Shown: positions 7,156 through 8,428 of the stretch, piece after piece
Numbering within the stretch: the first letter of the stretch is position 1
Layout of the letters: the number at the start of each line of letters is the position of its first letter
Assembly: GCA_022771185.1 (NCBI GenBank)
Contig: JALFCJ010000106.1
Coordinates: 1 to 8,428, forward strand
Reading direction: 5' to 3'
DNA: 8,428 bases
Source: Spirochaetales bacterium
Lineage (GTDB): Bacteria > Spirochaetota > Spirochaetia > Sphaerochaetales > Sphaerochaetaceae
Position numbers and translations under genes: made by a program
The notes under the pieces: model-generated
What the model was told of the DNA's origin: nothing
What the model saw: only the letters and a program-made list of their open reading frames with translations
Databases searched by the model: none

Positions 7156-7177
7156 CTCCTATAAATCAATAATAGCA
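7156..7177 (-). promoter_or_regulatory. Extended -10 promoter element and ribosome-binding site of the acidic-protein gene
   Basis: On the minus strand TGCTATTAT (7177 down to 7169) matches an extended -10 (TGnTATAAT with one mismatch). No good -35 is seen, which is tolerated with extended -10 elements. AGGAG at 7160-7156 follows and ends 6 nt before the ATG. The predicted leader is only about a dozen bases. Confidence 0.5.
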
Positions 7178-7235
7178 CAAATAGTTTTCTAAAGCCATTT
7201 TTCGACAGTTTACTTCAAAAAAGAGTTATATAAGT

Positions 7236-7958
7236 ATGAAGAAAATTTTGTTTTATTTAACGCTTGTGTTTTTATTGTCATCGTGTACTTTCTCTCCACC
7301 CGTTACTCTTACTGTCTCTCCATACTCTGATACTCCTTGGGAGGAAGTAAGCGGAAAAGAGATGTGGTACAAAGTCAAATGGTTTGACGGAGATAGGGTT
7401 GAAACAGTCTATATGGACTTAGGTGTCTGGAGTATAGAAGTAAAGGCAGATAGAGATTCCTTGTTGGTATTCGCTTTCTACCCCTTAGGTGATATGGAAC
7501 CATTGGGAGGCTTCTGGGAACCTGGAGATAATAATAAAGTCTGGCTCTCTCCTGAAGATGGCTACTTTGCAGATATGCTTATTAGAGCAGCAGAGACATA
7601 TCCATCACCTGTAAGCAACATTAGTATAAAGAGGTTAAAAGAAAGAATACCTGATCCTTGCGCCATAAACCGTGTCTCTTTTCTTTCTTCTCTTCTTGAA
7701 GGAAATATTGATAATAAAGAAATAGAACTCTATAAAAAGTATAGGGTGCCTTTGGATGGAGTTCCAAAAGGAAAGTGGGTCTCTCTCTATTCCCACTCTC
7801 AATCTATATATGTTTCCGATGTATTTGATCCAGGTACTGTGTCTCTCTTCCCAGGAGTCTACCACTATATTAACTTTGATAGAGACTTGATGCTGACTGT
7901 AACGCTAGATGAGAATGGAAAATACTATACGCGGGTCTCTTCTCCTCCACTTTGGTGA
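7236..7958 (+). CDS. Predicted lipoprotein of unknown function
   Basis: This 240-residue protein opens with a classic lipoprotein signal: KK at 2-3, a hydrophobic core at 4-14, and the lipobox LSSC with lipidated C17. The mature part is rich in Trp, Tyr, Gly and Pro and looks largely beta-structured, with segments such as WYKVKWFDGD, PLGGFWEPGD, VWLSPEDGYF and GVYHYINFD. I recognise no catalytic motif or named family. It should be anchored in the cell envelope. The ATG has a weak AAGAG 10 nt upstream. It is divergent from the acidic-protein gene across an 86-bp gap, and the serine dehydratase gene begins 42 bp downstream with no hairpin between, so the two could be cotranscribed. Confidence 0.8.
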   Translation: MKKILFYLTLVFLLSSCTFSPPVTLTVSPYSDTPWEEVSGKEMWYKVKWFDGDRVETVYMDLGVWSIEVKADRDSLLVFAFYPLGDMEPLGGFWEPGDNNKVWLSPEDGYFADMLIRAAETYPSPVSNISIKRLKERIPDPCAINRVSFLSSLLEGNIDNKEIELYKKYRVPLDGVPKGKWVSLYSHSQSIYVSDVFDPGTVSLFPGVYHYINFDRDLMLTVTLDENGKYYTRVSSPPLW

Positions 7959-8000
7959 GTCTTGGTTGTAAGGAGTAGAAAGAGGATATATCATTGTCGT

Positions 8001-8428
8001 ATGGAATCATTAAGAGAATTATACCGTATTGGATATGGCCCTTCTTCTTCCCATACAATGGGACCTAGGGCTGCAGCTGAGAGATATATCAGAGAGCATA
8101 GCGATATTAAAAGCGTAAGAGTTGAGTTATATGGATCTCTTGCCGCTACAGGAAAGGGACACCTTACAGATAAAGCCATTGTAGACGTTTTCAACGCCAA
8201 TGGAATAAAGAATGAGATTGTATGGTACCCGGATGTATTCAAACCATTCCATCCTAACGCTGTCACTTTTATTTCCGACGAAGCTATAGATACATATTAC
8301 TCTGTTGGGGGAGGAAAAATCGTCAAAGAAGGTGAAGATAACCTTGTAGACGATAAAGTATATCCAGATTTGGTTCTCGGTGATATGGAGAAGATGCTCC
8401 ACTACTGTGATTACCATGGATATCAGAT
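8001..8428 (+). CDS. sdaA: L-serine dehydratase, iron-sulfur dependent, N-terminal part only
   Basis: The enzyme deaminates L-serine to pyruvate and ammonia using a [4Fe-4S] cluster. The visible 142 residues are the beta domain: ELYRIGYGPSSSHTMGP at 6-22 and YGSLAATGKGHLTD at 44-57, both signature sequences, followed by SVGGG at 101-105. The order and wording resemble the single-chain (E. coli SdaA-like) enzymes more than the separate beta subunit of Firmicutes. The alpha domain with the cluster cysteines lies beyond the window edge and cannot be checked. ATG 8001 is the only sensible start, because an in-frame TAG lies at 7977-7979. The nearest Shine-Dalgarno-like sequence (GAGG, 7982-7985) is 15 nt away, longer than optimal, and AAGGAG at 7970-7975 is farther still. 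Confidence 0.93.
   Translation, partial: MESLRELYRIGYGPSSSHTMGPRAAAERYIREHSDIKSVRVELYGSLAATGKGHLTDKAIVDVFNANGIKNEIVWYPDVFKPFHPNAVTFISDEAIDTYYSVGGGKIVKEGEDNLVDDKVYPDLVLGDMEKMLHYCDYHGYQ

Noticed and set aside
7202..7232. Possible promoter TCGACA with TATATA before the lipoprotein gene
   Set aside because: The spacer is 19 bp, and the -10 would place the transcription start inside the coding sequence, so it does not make a coherent promoter for this ATG.
7991..8417. Two minus-strand frames opposite the right-edge gene
   Set aside because: The plus strand shows unmistakable serine dehydratase motifs, and the minus frames look like translated noise.

Overview
The window is a gene-dense bacterial chromosomal segment, about 96% coding and AT-leaning. 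It carries eight protein genes, two of them cut by the window edges. I see no tRNA, rRNA, CRISPR array or insertion sequence. The mix of genes suggests a Spirochaetota member, possibly of the Sphaerochaetaceae/Treponemataceae side: a very large cytoplasmic GH13 enzyme, a DUF4416 protein, a small lipoprotein with the lipobox LSSC, and a single-chain Fe-S serine dehydratase. That placement rests on family recognition only and is tentative.

Left part (1-3695, minus strand): an alpha-amylase-superfamily (GH13) enzyme runs off the left edge, with 806 residues visible. Upstream of it on the same strand is a tightly coupled pair, nth (endonuclease III, TTG start) and pth (peptidyl-tRNA hydrolase), overlapping by 4 nt. 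A short hairpin lies between pth and the GH13 gene.

Middle (3696-6195, plus strand): 35 bp from nth, and divergent from it, starts a 639-residue fusion of DAHP synthase and prephenate dehydratase with a C-terminal ACT domain. It joins the committed entry step of the shikimate pathway to the phenylpyruvate-forming step of phenylalanine synthesis. A DUF4416 gene overlaps its stop codon by 1 nt, so the two very likely form one operon. The fusion gene has almost no Shine-Dalgarno, and a promoter-like pair ends 6 nt before its ATG, so a leaderless or near-leaderless mRNA is possible.

Right part (6196-8428): a hairpin terminator sits between the DUF4416 gene and a convergent gene for an unrecognised, extremely acidic 289-residue protein. 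An 86-bp divergent intergenic region separates that gene from a 240-residue lipoprotein of unknown function. A partial L-serine dehydratase gene follows 42 bp later on the same strand and runs off the right edge.

No defence system, mobile island or obviously new machinery is visible. The most notable items are the DAHP synthase/prephenate dehydratase fusion with its DUF4416 partner, the GH13 enzyme with a large N-terminal extension and an NPD motif in place of NHD, and the orphan acidic protein.
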